64,000 nucleotides of DNA. It comes from Corallococcus sp. AS-1-6 (GTDB lineage Bacteria > Myxococcota > Myxococcia > Myxococcales > Myxococcaceae). Numbering within the stretch: the stretch's first letter is position 1; every line of letters starts with the position of its first letter. Location: NCBI RefSeq assembly GCF_020037015.1, contig NZ_JAIQDE010000005.1, forward strand, positions 124,001 through 188,000, written 5' to 3'. Shown piece by piece: positions 43,380-52,535 of this stretch. Under the pieces are notes generated by a model. The model worked only from the letters and a program-made list of their open reading frames with translations. It searched no databases and was not told the DNA's origin. Made by a program: the position numbers and the translations under genes.

Positions 43380-44438
43380 ATGTCTACCCCCAAGAATGTG
43401 GCCCTGGTCGTTGGAGCCAACGGAATCGCGGGACTCAACCTCATCGAACACCTGGAAGCACTCGGCGGCTGGGAGGTCATCGGCCTGTCGCGGCGCGGAG
43501 GCGAAAACCGCCCGGGTGTGCGCTTCATCTCCGTGGACCTGCTCGACGCCGCCGACAGCCGCGAGAAGCTGAGCGGCCTGACGCAGGTGACCCACATCTT
43601 CTACGCCGCCTACCAGGACCGACCGACGCTCGCGGAGCTGGTGGCGCCCAACGTCGCCATGCTCGTCAACGTGGTGGACGCGGTGGAGCCTGCCGCCAGG
43701 AACCTCCAGCACATCAACCTGATGCAGGGCTACAAGGTCTACGGCGCGCAATTGGGCCCCTTCAAGACGCCTGCCCGAGAGACGGACGCGCCGCACATGC
43801 CTCCCGCGTTCAACGTGGACCAGCAGGTCTTCCTGGAGCGGCGGCAGCAGGGCAAGGCGTGGACGTGGTCCGCGCTCCGCCCGTCCGTCGTCGTGGGCTA
43901 CGCGATGGGAACCCCGATGAATGCGGCGCTGGCCATCGCGGTGTACGCGTCCATGTCGAAGGAGCTGGGCATCCCGCTGCGCTTCCCCGGACCGCCATCC
44001 GCTTACGACGTCCTCATGGACCTCACGGACGCCCGGCTCCTGGCGCACGCCATGCTGTGGGCGGCGACAAGCCCCGAGGCCGCGAACCAGGCTTTCAATA
44101 TCAACAACGGCGACCAGTTCCGCTGGAGCGAGCTGTGGCCGAAGATTGCCCGTATGTTCGACCTGGAGGTGGCCCCGCCCCTGCCCATCTCCCTGGTGGA
44201 GACGATGGCGGACAAGGCACCGCTCTGGGACAGGATGGTGGCGAAGCACAGGCTCGCTCCCAATCCCTACACGGACATCAACCCCTGGCGTCATGCCCAG
44301 GGGATGTTCTCGATCCACTTCGACTTCCTCGCGGACCCGTCCAAGGCACGCCGCCATGGGTTCCCAGGGCACATCGAGACAGAGGCGATGTTCCGCGAGA
44401 TCTTCGCGGACTACCGCCGCCGCAAGGTCATTCCCTGA
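43380..44438 (+). CDS. PRISE-type short-chain reductase (SDR75U/atypical SDR)
   Basis: A 352-residue NAD(P)-dependent reductase. The cofactor loop is VALVVGANGIAGLNLIEHL, and GLSRRGG with VDLLDAAD follows strand 2. NLMQGYKVYG and FNVDQQVFLERRQQGKAWTWSALRPSVVVGYA match the catalytic Lys and Tyr-region motifs of the progesterone 5-beta-reductase/iridoid synthase group, although the usual YYxxED Tyr pair reads FNVDQ here. The start is the second ATG (GGAG seven bases upstream); an ATG four codons earlier is possible. It is likely controlled by the divergent LysR gene and may reduce an activated enone. Confidence 0.82.
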   Translation: MSTPKNVALVVGANGIAGLNLIEHLEALGGWEVIGLSRRGGENRPGVRFISVDLLDAADSREKLSGLTQVTHIFYAAYQDRPTLAELVAPNVAMLVNVVDAVEPAARNLQHINLMQGYKVYGAQLGPFKTPARETDAPHMPPAFNVDQQVFLERRQQGKAWTWSALRPSVVVGYAMGTPMNAALAIAVYASMSKELGIPLRFPGPPSAYDVLMDLTDARLLAHAMLWAATSPEAANQAFNINNGDQFRWSELWPKIARMFDLEVAPPLPISLVETMADKAPLWDRMVAKHRLAPNPYTDINPWRHAQGMFSIHFDFLADPSKARRHGFPGHIETEAMFREIFADYRRRKVIP

Positions 44439-44513
44439 GCGCTTCGACGAGGAGCGACCGGAAGTAGCGCGCCCCCTGATCCGCATCCGTCCAGTTGTGT
44501 CAGAGAAGGGCGC

Positions 44514-45731
44514 TCAGCCGCGCGGTGACACGAGCAGCAGCGACAGGATCTCCGCCGCCACCGCGCGCTTGCTGCCCTGCAACACCCGGTCGGGTCCACC
44601 ACGTGAAATCACCGTCACCCGGTTCGTGTCCGTCCCGAACCCCGCGCCCTCCGCGGTGACGTCGTTGGCGACGATGGCGTCCAGCCCCTTGCGCTCCAGC
44701 TTCTCGCGCGCGTGCTCCACCACCCGCTCCGTCTCCGCCGCGAAGCCCACCAGCACCGGGCGCTTCGCCCTCCCCGCCACCTTGCGGGACGCCTCCAGCA
44801 ACACGTCCGGCGTGCGCACCAACTTGAGACTCTCCGGCCCCTCGCCCTTCTTCACCTTCTGCGGTGCGCGCGTCTCCGGCCTCCAGTCACTTACCGCCGC
44901 CGTGGCGATGAACGCGTCCGCGGACTCCACTCGCGACAACACCTCGCGCGCCATGTCCTCCGCGCTCACCACGTCCACCACCTCCAGCCCCGTGCGGTCC
45001 ACCGCGCCCACCGGGCCCAGCACCACCGTCACCTTCGCGCCCAGCGCCCGTGCCTCGTGCGCCAGCGCCAGGCCCATCTTTCCCGTGGACGGATTGGAGA
45101 TGAACCGCACCGGATCCAGGTACTCGCGCGTGGGGCCCGCCGTCACCAGCACCGTCTTGCCCGCGAGCGGACCACCTCCCAGCCTCGCCGCCACCGCGGA
45201 CACGATGGCGCCCACGTCCGCCAGCCGCCCCGCGCCCACGTCTCCGCACGCCAGCATCCCCGCGCCCGGCCCCACCGTGCTGAAGCGCGCCTCCTTCAGC
45301 AGCGACTCCACGTTCTCCTGCGTCCGGGCGTTCTCCCACATCGCCACGTTCATCGCGGGCGCCAACACCACCGGCCCCTTGAACGCCAGGAGCGACGTCG
45401 TCACCGCGTCCCCGCCGAAGCCCGCGCGGATCTTCGCGATCAGGTCCGCCGTCGCGGGCGCCACCACGTACAGCTCGCCCCAGCGCGCCAGGTCCAGGTG
45501 GCCGAAGTTCCCCTCCTGCGCCGGGTCGAAGTAGTCCGTGAGCGGCGGGTGCCCCACGAGCGCCTGGAAGGTCAGCGGGGTGACGAACTGGCGCGCGGCC
45601 TCCGTCATGGCCACCCGCACGTCCGCGCCCGCGCGACCCAGCTCACGCACCAGCTCGCAGGCCTTGTACGCCGCGATGCCGCCACCCACGCCGACGATGA
45701 TCCGGCGACCCTTCAATGCGGATGCGTCCAT
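44514..45731 (-). CDS. coaBC: Bifunctional phosphopantothenoylcysteine decarboxylase / phosphopantothenate-cysteine ligase
   Basis: Two consecutive steps of CoA synthesis. The N-terminal flavin-dependent CoaC half (about 1-185) shows GVGGGIAAYK, catalytic His78 in NFGHLDLARW, the PAMNVAMWENARTQ motif and GMLACGDVGAGRL with the active Cys. The C-terminal CoaB half (about 190-405) shows VTAGPTREYLDPVRFISNPSTGKMG and the nucleotide and Lys region AAVSDWRPETRAPQKVKKG. Length 405 is normal. It converges with the PRISE gene and lies 40 bases downstream of the large repeat protein. Confidence 0.97.
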   Translation of the reverse strand: MDASALKGRRIIVGVGGGIAAYKACELVRELGRAGADVRVAMTEAARQFVTPLTFQALVGHPPLTDYFDPAQEGNFGHLDLARWGELYVVAPATADLIAKIRAGFGGDAVTTSLLAFKGPVVLAPAMNVAMWENARTQENVESLLKEARFSTVGPGAGMLACGDVGAGRLADVGAIVSAVAARLGGGPLAGKTVLVTAGPTREYLDPVRFISNPSTGKMGLALAHEARALGAKVTVVLGPVGAVDRTGLEVVDVVSAEDMAREVLSRVESADAFIATAAVSDWRPETRAPQKVKKGEGPESLKLVRTPDVLLEASRKVAGRAKRPVLVGFAAETERVVEHAREKLERKGLDAIVANDVTAEGAGFGTDTNRVTVISRGGPDRVLQGSKRAVAAEILSLLLVSPRG

Positions 45732-45771
45732 GCGGCTTCATTACGCGCCAGTCCGCCCGGTCGCAACACGA

Positions 45772-48747
45772 CTACCGCAGGGACACCTCACCCTGGGTCG
45801 GAACGTCCACCGAGCGCACCACCGGGCCCGACCCCGGCATCTCCGCGTGGAAGTAGCCCCACACCAGCGTGTACCGGCCCGGCCGCAGCCCCTGCACCAC
45901 CACCCGCTCCGACATGGGCTGGTACACCAACTGCGCATAGCGCGAGCGCAGCAGCTCCGTGGGCGGATTGCCCACCGCGCCCACGTCTCCCGGCACCACC
46001 CACAGCGCCTTGCCCCGCTCCGGTTGGACCAGCACCGTCACCGACCCCGTCCCCGGCACCGGCCCCAGGTCCAGCGTCATCTCCGTGCCCGCCACCTGCA
46101 CCACCACCGCCGGCTGGCCCGCGCCCCGCCCGCCCACCACGAAGCGGTAGTTGCCCGGCGACAGGTCCGCGCTGTAGCGGCCATCCACGCCGGTGATGAG
46201 CGACACCGTCTCGCTGCGGTCCGCGTTGAGCCCCTCCACCTGCGCGCCCGCCGCGGGCTGCCCGTCCGCCAGGTACACCCGGCCCGTCAGGTGCGTCGCG
46301 GGCTTGAGGGTCAGCTCCACCGGCGCCGTGCTGCCTCGCGGCACCTCCTGCGTGCCGCTCACCTTGCCCTTGCGCGCGGACACCGTGAAGCGCGGCACGA
46401 AGGGCGGGCTCGCCAGCGTGAACTGACCGTCCGGCCCGGACAGCACCGACCCGTCGCACACGTCGCACGTCACCACCGCGTCCGGCACCGCGCCGCCCGA
46501 CGCGTCCCGCACCCGCCCGGACACCGACGGCGCCTTCACCAGCACGATGTCGCCCATGTCCTGCGCCGTCGAGGGGCGGTCCACCACCTGCGGCTCGTAC
46601 CCCGCCGCGTCCACCGCGACGATGAGCCGGTCGCCCGCCGTGGACAGCGGCACCTCGAAGCGCCCGTCCGGGCTGTTCACGTCGTGCTCGTCCACCCGGA
46701 AGCGACGCACCGGCTGGCCCGCGTCATCCATCACGCGGCCCCGGAACGTCGTGCGCCGGCGCATCTTCACCTGCACCGGCGGCCCGCCCGGCTTGCCCTG
46801 CGGCCGCTCCATCGGCTCGTAGCTCGCGTGGCGTGCCTCCACGAAGTACGTGCGGTCCGGCCGCAGCGCGCGGAACTCGAAGTGGCCGCTCGAGTCCGAC
46901 TGCGTCGGCTCCGCCATGCGCGGCGCCACGCTCATCGCCGCGCCCACCACCGGCTGGCCGTCCTCGTCCACCACGTCGCCCGTGAGCTGCGCGCCGGGCT
47001 CCAGCTCCACCGTCACCTGCTGCTTCGCCCCGTCCTGCACCGTCACCGGCCGGGGACTCGACGGCAGGTACTCCGGATGCGACGCCACCAGTTGGTACGT
47101 GCCCGGCGGCAGGCCGCGCATGGGCACCACGCCGTCCGGCCCGGAGGGGCGGTCGCTGCGGAAGATGTTCTCCGGATCCGCCCACATCGTCACGTCCGCG
47201 CCCTCGACCCGCCGGCCGCCGCTCGTCACCGTCACGTCCGCGCCCGCCTTCGCCTCCAGCGACAGCGTCACGTCCGTCGCGGGCGCGGTCGCCTGCACGC
47301 TGCCGCCGCCCCACTCGGAGTGGTGCGCGTGCAGCGTGTAGAGCCCCGCCATGGGCACCTGCGCCGTGAAGCGGCCGTCCTCGCCCGCGTTCACCACGCC
47401 GCCCGTGGGCTGCACCAGCACGGACACGCCCGCCGCGGGGCGCCCGTACTCGTCGATGACCTGCCCGCTGATGACCGTGGCCTTCGCCAGCTCCAGCTCC
47501 AGCGGCGTCTCCCCCGGCGCCACGCGCGCGGGCAACTGCGCCGCGGTGAAGCCCTCCGCCTGCCCCTCCAGCACGTACTCGCCCGGCGCCAGCGGCCCCA
47601 GCTCCGCCAGGGCCCCGGTGGGCACCGCGTCGCGGCGGATGAGGTCGCCCGCCACCGTGCGCAGCAGCAACTGCGGGTTGGGCACCGGCTGGCCGTCCTC
47701 GTCGACGATCGTGACGAGCAGCCGGCCCGCGGCCTCCAGCACCAGCGTCACCTGCGTCACCCGCTGCGACAGCGTGAGCGTCTGGGGCGCGGAGCCGAAG
47801 CCCGGCGCCTCCGCCGTCACCACCACCTCGTCCGGGTAGAGACCGTTGAAGCGCACCGGCCCGCCCTCCGCCTTCGCGTGCTCCTCGCGCGTCAGGTGGT
47901 CGCCGCGCAAACGCACCGTCGCCGCCGCGGGCGCCCCGTCGCGCGTCACGCGCACCTCCAGCGTGCGGGACGGCGTCAGCTTCAGGCGCAGCGGCTGCGA
48001 GTCCGCCTCCACCTGCTGCGCCACCGCGGGCTGGAAGCCCTCCGCGTCCGCGAGCACGTAGAACGGGCCCTCGCCCAGGCCCGACAGCGTGAAGGCCCCG
48101 CCCGCGCCCGCCACGGCCTCGAAGGGCAGCGGCACCTTGCGCGACACCGCGCGCACGCGCGCCCCCGGCCTCGCCTGGCCGGAGTCATCCACCACCGTGC
48201 CGGTGATGCTCCGCAAGGGCGGCAGGTACAGCTCCACCGGCTCCCCCGGCGCGGCCCGGTCCTTGAGCGCCACGCCCAGCCCCGCCGAGCGCGCCCACAC
48301 CGTGAAGGACACGCCCGCCAGGTGCTCGAAGCGGAACTTCCCTTGCGCGTCCGTGCGCACCGTGGCGCGCGCCGTGAGGAAGCCCTGCCGCTGTTCGAAG
48401 AAGGCCCGCGTGTGCAGCGCCGTCTCATGCGCGGTGCAGGCGAGCAGCGCCAGGCCGCACTCGTCGCACCTCACGTCCGAAAGCGTCCGCTCCGCGGAGG
48501 CCGCGAGCGACACCTCCGCGTCCGCCACCGGCCGGCCGTTGCCGTCCAGCACGCGCCCGGTGAGCGTCAGCCCCTCCTGCGCGCCGGAGGACACCGCCAC
48601 CGCGTTGAAGGCGGGCATGCCCTGGCGGATGGAGCTGGCGGAGACAGGGGAGACGGGGCGCGCGGCCGGAGCGCCCCACCGGGGCCCCAGCACGATGGCG
48701 GCGAGCGCCAGCACGGCGGCCACCGCGATGAAGACCCATTTGCGCAT
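45772..48747 (-). CDS. Large exported protein of carboxypeptidase-regulatory-like repeats
   Basis: A 991-residue protein with an N-terminal signal anchor (RKWVFIAVAAVLALAAIVLG). About nine Ig-like carboxypeptidase-regulatory-like units follow, each starting near a motif such as TGRVLDGNGRPVADAEV, TGTVVDDSGQARPGARV, SGQVIDEYGRPAAGVSV, TGDVVDEDGQPVVGAAM, RGRVMDDAGQPV, SGRVRDASGGAVPDAVV and TGRVYLADGQPAAGAQV. One Cys-containing insert occurs early (CDECGLALLAC). There is no enzymatic domain, so a structural or adhesive surface role is likely. Such proteins are frequent in myxobacteria. Confidence 0.85.
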   Translation of the reverse strand: MRKWVFIAVAAVLALAAIVLGPRWGAPAARPVSPVSASSIRQGMPAFNAVAVSSGAQEGLTLTGRVLDGNGRPVADAEVSLAASAERTLSDVRCDECGLALLACTAHETALHTRAFFEQRQGFLTARATVRTDAQGKFRFEHLAGVSFTVWARSAGLGVALKDRAAPGEPVELYLPPLRSITGTVVDDSGQARPGARVRAVSRKVPLPFEAVAGAGGAFTLSGLGEGPFYVLADAEGFQPAVAQQVEADSQPLRLKLTPSRTLEVRVTRDGAPAAATVRLRGDHLTREEHAKAEGGPVRFNGLYPDEVVVTAEAPGFGSAPQTLTLSQRVTQVTLVLEAAGRLLVTIVDEDGQPVPNPQLLLRTVAGDLIRRDAVPTGALAELGPLAPGEYVLEGQAEGFTAAQLPARVAPGETPLELELAKATVISGQVIDEYGRPAAGVSVLVQPTGGVVNAGEDGRFTAQVPMAGLYTLHAHHSEWGGGSVQATAPATDVTLSLEAKAGADVTVTSGGRRVEGADVTMWADPENIFRSDRPSGPDGVVPMRGLPPGTYQLVASHPEYLPSSPRPVTVQDGAKQQVTVELEPGAQLTGDVVDEDGQPVVGAAMSVAPRMAEPTQSDSSGHFEFRALRPDRTYFVEARHASYEPMERPQGKPGGPPVQVKMRRRTTFRGRVMDDAGQPVRRFRVDEHDVNSPDGRFEVPLSTAGDRLIVAVDAAGYEPQVVDRPSTAQDMGDIVLVKAPSVSGRVRDASGGAVPDAVVTCDVCDGSVLSGPDGQFTLASPPFVPRFTVSARKGKVSGTQEVPRGSTAPVELTLKPATHLTGRVYLADGQPAAGAQVEGLNADRSETVSLITGVDGRYSADLSPGNYRFVVGGRGAGQPAVVVQVAGTEMTLDLGPVPGTGSVTVLVQPERGKALWVVPGDVGAVGNPPTELLRSRYAQLVYQPMSERVVVQGLRPGRYTLVWGYFHAEMPGSGPVVRSVDVPTQGEVSLR

Positions 48748-48802
48748 GTGTACGCGGCCGGGACCTTACTCCCAGACCGGCCCCCCAACGACGGTTTCCC
48801 CC

Positions 48803-48833
48803 GGAAAATTCCAGAGCGTCCTCTTGAGGACGC
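48803..48833 (-). terminator. Hairpin after the PP2C gene
   Basis: GCGTCCTC (48816-48823) and GAGGACGC (48826-48833) are perfect complements. On the minus strand the stem is followed by TCTGGAATTTTCC, a modest T run. It lies 25 bases after the phosphatase stop and before the repeat-protein gene. Confidence 0.6.
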
Positions 48834-48858
48834 CCCGGGGGCCGCTGGAGTTCCCGCT

Positions 48859-50151
48859 TCAGTCCTCCGCGAACGGTTGGATGGCCTGCGCCACCGCCAG
48901 CTCCTGCCGGGCCTCGCTCAGCTCCGAGTTGGTGGCGCGCAGCCGGTCGCTCAGCACCTGCACGAAGCTCCAGAGCATCTTCACCGCGAGGATCGCCTCG
49001 CGCTTCATCAGCCCCATCAGGTCCGAGCGGGCGATGACCATGGTCCGCGTGGGCTCCGTGGCGCGCACCGTGGCGGAGCGGGGCGCGTTGTCGATGAGCC
49101 CCATCTCGCCGAAGTGGCCGCCCGAGCGCAGCTCCGCGATCTCCACGCCGTTCTTCTCGATGGCCACCCGGCCCCGGATGACGACGAAGAGCTCCTCGCC
49201 CGGCTGCCCCTCCACGACGATCTCCCGACCCGCCGGGTAGGTGCGCGTGGTGGCGATGGACAGCACCGCCGTCTGCTCCTTGTACGTGAGGTGGCGGAAG
49301 AGGGGGATCTTCCGCAGCGCCTCCATGCGCGACTGCGCCTCGCTCGTCTCCTCGCTGGCGAGCGCCGCGCTGTCCCCGGCCACCTTCACCACCACGGCGG
49401 TGATGTTGTCCTTGCCGCCGCGCTCGTTGGCCATCTCCACGAGCTTGCGCGGCAGGTCCCCGGGCTGGAGCCCCGCGACCAGGGGCAATATCTCCTCGTC
49501 CTCGATGTAGCCGTGCAGGCCGTCCGAACAGAGGAGGAACACGTCGCCGGGCATCAGGTCCACGATGAGCGTGTCGACCTGGACGGACTCCTGGATGCCC
49601 ACCGCGCGCGTAATCACGTTGCGGTACTGCGAGGTGGCGGCCTGCTCCTTGGTGATGGTGCCGGCCTTGAGCTGGGCGGCGACGAGCGTGTGGTCCTCGG
49701 TGAGCCGGTGGCACTGTCCGTGCCGCACCAGGTACACACGGCTGTCACCCACGTGGCCGATGACGCCCTTGTTGCCGCCCACGGCCAGGCACACGAACGT
49801 GGTGCCCATGCCGCGCTTGGAGGCGTCCGTCATCGCCGTGCGGTAGATGTCCGCGCACGCGCGCTGCACCGCCACCTCCACCAGCGCGGCGGCGGCGGAG
49901 CGGCTGTCCGCCGTGGGGTTCTGCGCCAGGTCCTTGAGCAGGTGCCGGTTGGCCGCGATGTGCTGCTTGACGACCTCCGTGGCCCGCGCGCTGGCGACCT
50001 CACCCGCGGCGTGTCCGCCCATGCCATCGGCGACCATGAACAGGCCGAGCGACGCGTCCACCATCATCGCGTCTTCGTTGTGTTGCCGTTTCCGGCCGAC
50101 ATCGGTCAGCCCGAAGGCTTCTGTGGTCAAGGCCACCGCGAACGCTCCCAT
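48859..50151 (-). CDS. PP2C-type Ser/Thr phosphatase fused to a cyclic-nucleotide-binding domain
   Basis: A 430-residue cytoplasmic signalling protein. The PP2C domain (about 1-255) has all metal motifs: RKRQHNEDAM, VADGMGGHAAGE, GMGTTFV, GHVGDSRVYLVR, LLCSDGLHGYI and GGKDNITAVVV. A cNMP-binding domain follows (about 285-400), with ELRSGGHFGEMGLIDNAPRSATVRA holding the Glu and Arg of the phosphate-binding cassette, so nucleotide binding looks intact. The C-terminal helix ends QAIQPFAED. It probably dephosphorylates Ser/Thr kinase targets under control of cAMP or cGMP. An FHA gene lies 57 bases upstream. Confidence 0.93.
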   Translation of the reverse strand: MGAFAVALTTEAFGLTDVGRKRQHNEDAMMVDASLGLFMVADGMGGHAAGEVASARATEVVKQHIAANRHLLKDLAQNPTADSRSAAAALVEVAVQRACADIYRTAMTDASKRGMGTTFVCLAVGGNKGVIGHVGDSRVYLVRHGQCHRLTEDHTLVAAQLKAGTITKEQAATSQYRNVITRAVGIQESVQVDTLIVDLMPGDVFLLCSDGLHGYIEDEEILPLVAGLQPGDLPRKLVEMANERGGKDNITAVVVKVAGDSAALASEETSEAQSRMEALRKIPLFRHLTYKEQTAVLSIATTRTYPAGREIVVEGQPGEELFVVIRGRVAIEKNGVEIAELRSGGHFGEMGLIDNAPRSATVRATEPTRTMVIARSDLMGLMKREAILAVKMLWSFVQVLSDRLRATNSELSEARQELAVAQAIQPFAED

Positions 50152-50208
50152 CCGTGCCTAGAGGGTGACTCCGCACGTTACGCAGGCCGCCGAAGACGTG
50201 GCAAGGCT

Positions 50209-50727
50209 TCAGGGTTGCAGGCGCACCGCCAGCAGGCGCGCGAAGCCTCCAGCCGTGTAGAAGCTGACCTCCACCTGTCCGAAGCGCAGCCGCATCCCGT
50301 CCTCCACCGCCATGGGTTTGCGAGCCAACAGCCGGCTCCCGGTGACGTACGAGCCGTTCTTCGAACCCGCGTCTGTCAGCAGAAAACCGGTATCCCCCGC
50401 GTCCCGCGAAAACCACGCGTGAAACCGGGACACGCTGCCGTCATCCAGGACGACGTCGTTGTTGCCGGTGCGCCCCACGGTGATGCCGCGGCCGAAGGCG
50501 TTGCCCCGGCACTTGAGCAGCGGGAAGACGACGGGTTCGTCCTGACCGAGCGTCGGAGGGCCCGCGTTGGTCACCGTGCGCACCGGGTACTCCTCCAGGT
50601 CGGAGGGGGCGACCCCGCCCAGGGGAGGCGTGAAGAGGAGGAGGCCCGCAGGGAGCCCCCGTTCGAACTCCTCGCGGTTGCGCAGGTAGCGCGCGACGTG
50701 GGCACTGAGCAGCTCGGCCATGGGCAT
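50209..50727 (-). CDS. FHA-domain protein
   Basis: A 172-residue protein with one forkhead-associated domain at about 75-165: GITVGRTGNNDVVLDDGSVSRFHAWF and LTDAGSKNGSYVTGSRLL contain the conserved Arg, Ser-x-x-His and Asn-Gly that bind phosphothreonine. The N-terminal 70 residues are unassigned. It sits directly upstream of the PP2C-cNMP phosphatase on the same strand, suggesting a shared phospho-signalling function. Confidence 0.92.
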   Translation of the reverse strand: MPMAELLSAHVARYLRNREEFERGLPAGLLLFTPPLGGVAPSDLEEYPVRTVTNAGPPTLGQDEPVVFPLLKCRGNAFGRGITVGRTGNNDVVLDDGSVSRFHAWFSRDAGDTGFLLTDAGSKNGSYVTGSRLLARKPMAVEDGMRLRFGQVEVSFYTAGGFARLLAVRLQP

Positions 50728-50791
50728 GGAAGCGGCGCCCTACCCGCACCGGCAGGCGGGGCCGCGCTCGCTCAGGGAGTGTACAGCGCCG

Positions 50792-51412
50792 CTACCGCCA
50801 ATCCGCGAAAAATCCGATGTTCACGCCACCCACGAAGTCACGCGCGAAGCTGCGGTTCTTGAGGCCGAAGGGCTCCGAGTACCCCAGCGCGAGGCCCACG
50901 CCCACGTCCTGCGGGAGCTGGTAGCCAATCTGGATGCGGCCCTGGACGGAGCCCGCGACGCGGCGGTCCGGCGGCTGGGTGGTGAAGTGGGCGCCGTAGA
51001 AGGTGGGGCCGCCCGTCACCTGGAAGCCCCAGTGGACCTTGCCCGGCAGGTGGTTGCGGTAGCCGAAGCCCACCTGCGCGTTGTGCTCATAGTAGGAGGA
51101 CACCGGCAGGTAGAGGTTCCGGCTCTCCAGCGCGCTGTCGGGCAATGACGCCGCCCACCCCACCCCACCCTCCAGGACGGCGATCCACGCGTCCTTGCGG
51201 TCCTGGAAGATGGTGAACTCCCACTGGATGCGCACGTTGGGGATGACCGCGCCGTTGTTGATCTGCGTGCCCAGGAACACGCCACGGGGCAGCCAGAAGG
51301 GCGTGGGCGACACGTGGCCCCGCAGGTCCTGCGCCTCACGCGACTGCGCGGCGGCGGTGGTGGAGACCAGGGCAAGCGAGACAACCAGCAATGCGCGAGC
51401 GAGGTGGAGCAT
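50792..51412 (-). CDS. Outer-membrane beta-barrel protein
   Basis: A 206-residue protein with signal peptide (cleavage near TAAAQS) and alternating hydrophobic strands through the mature part (VRIQWEFTIFQ, NLYLPVSSYYEHNAQVGFGY, HWGFQVTGGPTFYGAHF, SVQGRIQIGYQ, VGVGLALGYSEPF), ending in the strand FVGGVNIGFFADWR. A porin-like small barrel of about eight strands is likely. No function can be inferred. Confidence 0.7.
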   Translation of the reverse strand: MLHLARALLVVSLALVSTTAAAQSREAQDLRGHVSPTPFWLPRGVFLGTQINNGAVIPNVRIQWEFTIFQDRKDAWIAVLEGGVGWAASLPDSALESRNLYLPVSSYYEHNAQVGFGYRNHLPGKVHWGFQVTGGPTFYGAHFTTQPPDRRVAGSVQGRIQIGYQLPQDVGVGLALGYSEPFGLKNRSFARDFVGGVNIGFFADWR

Positions 51413-51522
51413 GGGTCCCTATCCACCGTGGCAGCGCGCACTTGTCAACGAAGTGTTCCGTTGGCTATGACACGCAGCGCCCTTCCTGCCGTCGCGGGAG
51501 GTCACCAGGAGCGGAACACCGA

Positions 51523-51717
51523 ATGCCAGTCGTCACGGTCCGGGCCAGCAGCAAGCAGGGTCCGGCACAGCTCGACACGCTTGTCCGCAAGGTCGCGCAG
51601 AAGACGTCGGGGCTCCTGGAGGAGAACGACCGGGTGCTGGTCGTCTACGGCGAGGGGCGCGCCAACCTCTACTACGAGTCCGCGCCCCGCCCGCGCGCCG
51701 TGTCCCGGCCGGACTGA
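51523..51717 (+). CDS. Small protein resembling 4-oxalocrotonate tautomerase
   Basis: A 64-residue protein starting MPVVTVRA, which after Met removal gives the Pro-1 of the tautomerase superfamily; the following helix QLDTLVRKVAQKTSGLL and strand DRVLVVYGEGRANLYY fit the beta-alpha-beta layout of 4-OT monomers. The AGGAG is 11 bases before the ATG. Family catalytic Arg positions are not obviously conserved. It runs convergently into the unknown gene at 51733-52350; the gap is 15 bases. Confidence 0.5.
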   Translation: MPVVTVRASSKQGPAQLDTLVRKVAQKTSGLLEENDRVLVVYGEGRANLYYESAPRPRAVSRPD

Positions 51718-51732
51718 CGTTCCGGGTCCCCC

Positions 51733-52350
51733 TCAGTCGTCGGGCCCCAACCTGCGCGCGCGCTGGAAGAGCGCCGGCGGGTTCCTGTCCACGGCGGCGA
51801 TGAGGCGGTGTCCCAGCAGCTCGTAGGTCTCCGTCTCGATGGGGCCCTTGCCCGGGGCCTCCAGCCCGTCGAAGTTGCCCACGCGGTAGCGCGCGGCGAA
51901 GACGAAGTGGAAGTCCGGCGGCGCGAAGAGGTGCTCCGGGTCTCCCGCCGGGTGGACGTCCATGGCCCAGCGCGGCTCGAACGACGGCGGGTGGATGCCG
52001 CGCTCCACGCGCTCCATGTGTTCACGCGTGTAGAGCCCGGTCATCTCCTCCAGCGTCGCGCCGGCCTCGAAGCGGACGTGCGGGGAGAGGCGGTAGCAGG
52101 GGTGCTGCGGATCCAACGCGTAGAGCCAGCCCCCGGGCGGGGTGAGCTCCCGGAACACGGCGAGCATCCGCTCCGCCAGGTCGCGGTAGAGCTCCAGCCG
52201 GACGTCGTGCTCCAGGCGGAAGAAGTCCTCGCCCACGACGAAGCGCACGCTGCCCTGCTCCGGCGAAGGCCACGGATGGTCCAGCGCGTGGCGCTCCGCA
52301 TCGCCCGACAGAGGCATCCAGGCTTCGGCTTCCGGTTTGAGTTCAATCAC
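51733..52350 (-). CDS. Conserved-looking protein of unknown function
   Basis: A 205-residue soluble protein without signal peptide or recognised motif. Segments such as LEHDVRLELYRDLAERMLAVF and PGGWLYALDPQHPCYRLSPH suggest a compact alpha/beta domain with several His and Trp. The start MIELKPEAEAW is the first ATG. I do not recognise the family. Upstream, a 185-base gap with no visible element separates it from the lipoprotein gene. Confidence 0.55.
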   Translation of the reverse strand: MIELKPEAEAWMPLSGDAERHALDHPWPSPEQGSVRFVVGEDFFRLEHDVRLELYRDLAERMLAVFRELTPPGGWLYALDPQHPCYRLSPHVRFEAGATLEEMTGLYTREHMERVERGIHPPSFEPRWAMDVHPAGDPEHLFAPPDFHFVFAARYRVGNFDGLEAPGKGPIETETYELLGHRLIAAVDRNPPALFQRARRLGPDD

Positions 52351-52535
52351 GACCCCTGCCCCCCTTGTCGCGAAAGCCCGGGTATGCGCGCAACGCAGGA
52401 ATCACGCAAGCACCTGCCGGGAGGGGTCTGTGCATGGCACCCGACGTCCACCGCGACGAGGGCCGGATGTGGAAAGCCGCTGGGGCCACTCACACCCGGT
52501 GTCACGGGGCGGACGCTGGGATTGCGCCGGGTGAA

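Noticed and set aside
45538-50862. A 1774-codon open frame on the plus strand, antisense to coaBC, the repeat protein, the phosphatase and FHA genes
   Set aside because: The minus-strand frames encode recognisable proteins with full motifs; the antisense translation is a His/Arg/Leu-rich mirror produced by GC-rich third positions, with no domain or ribosome site.
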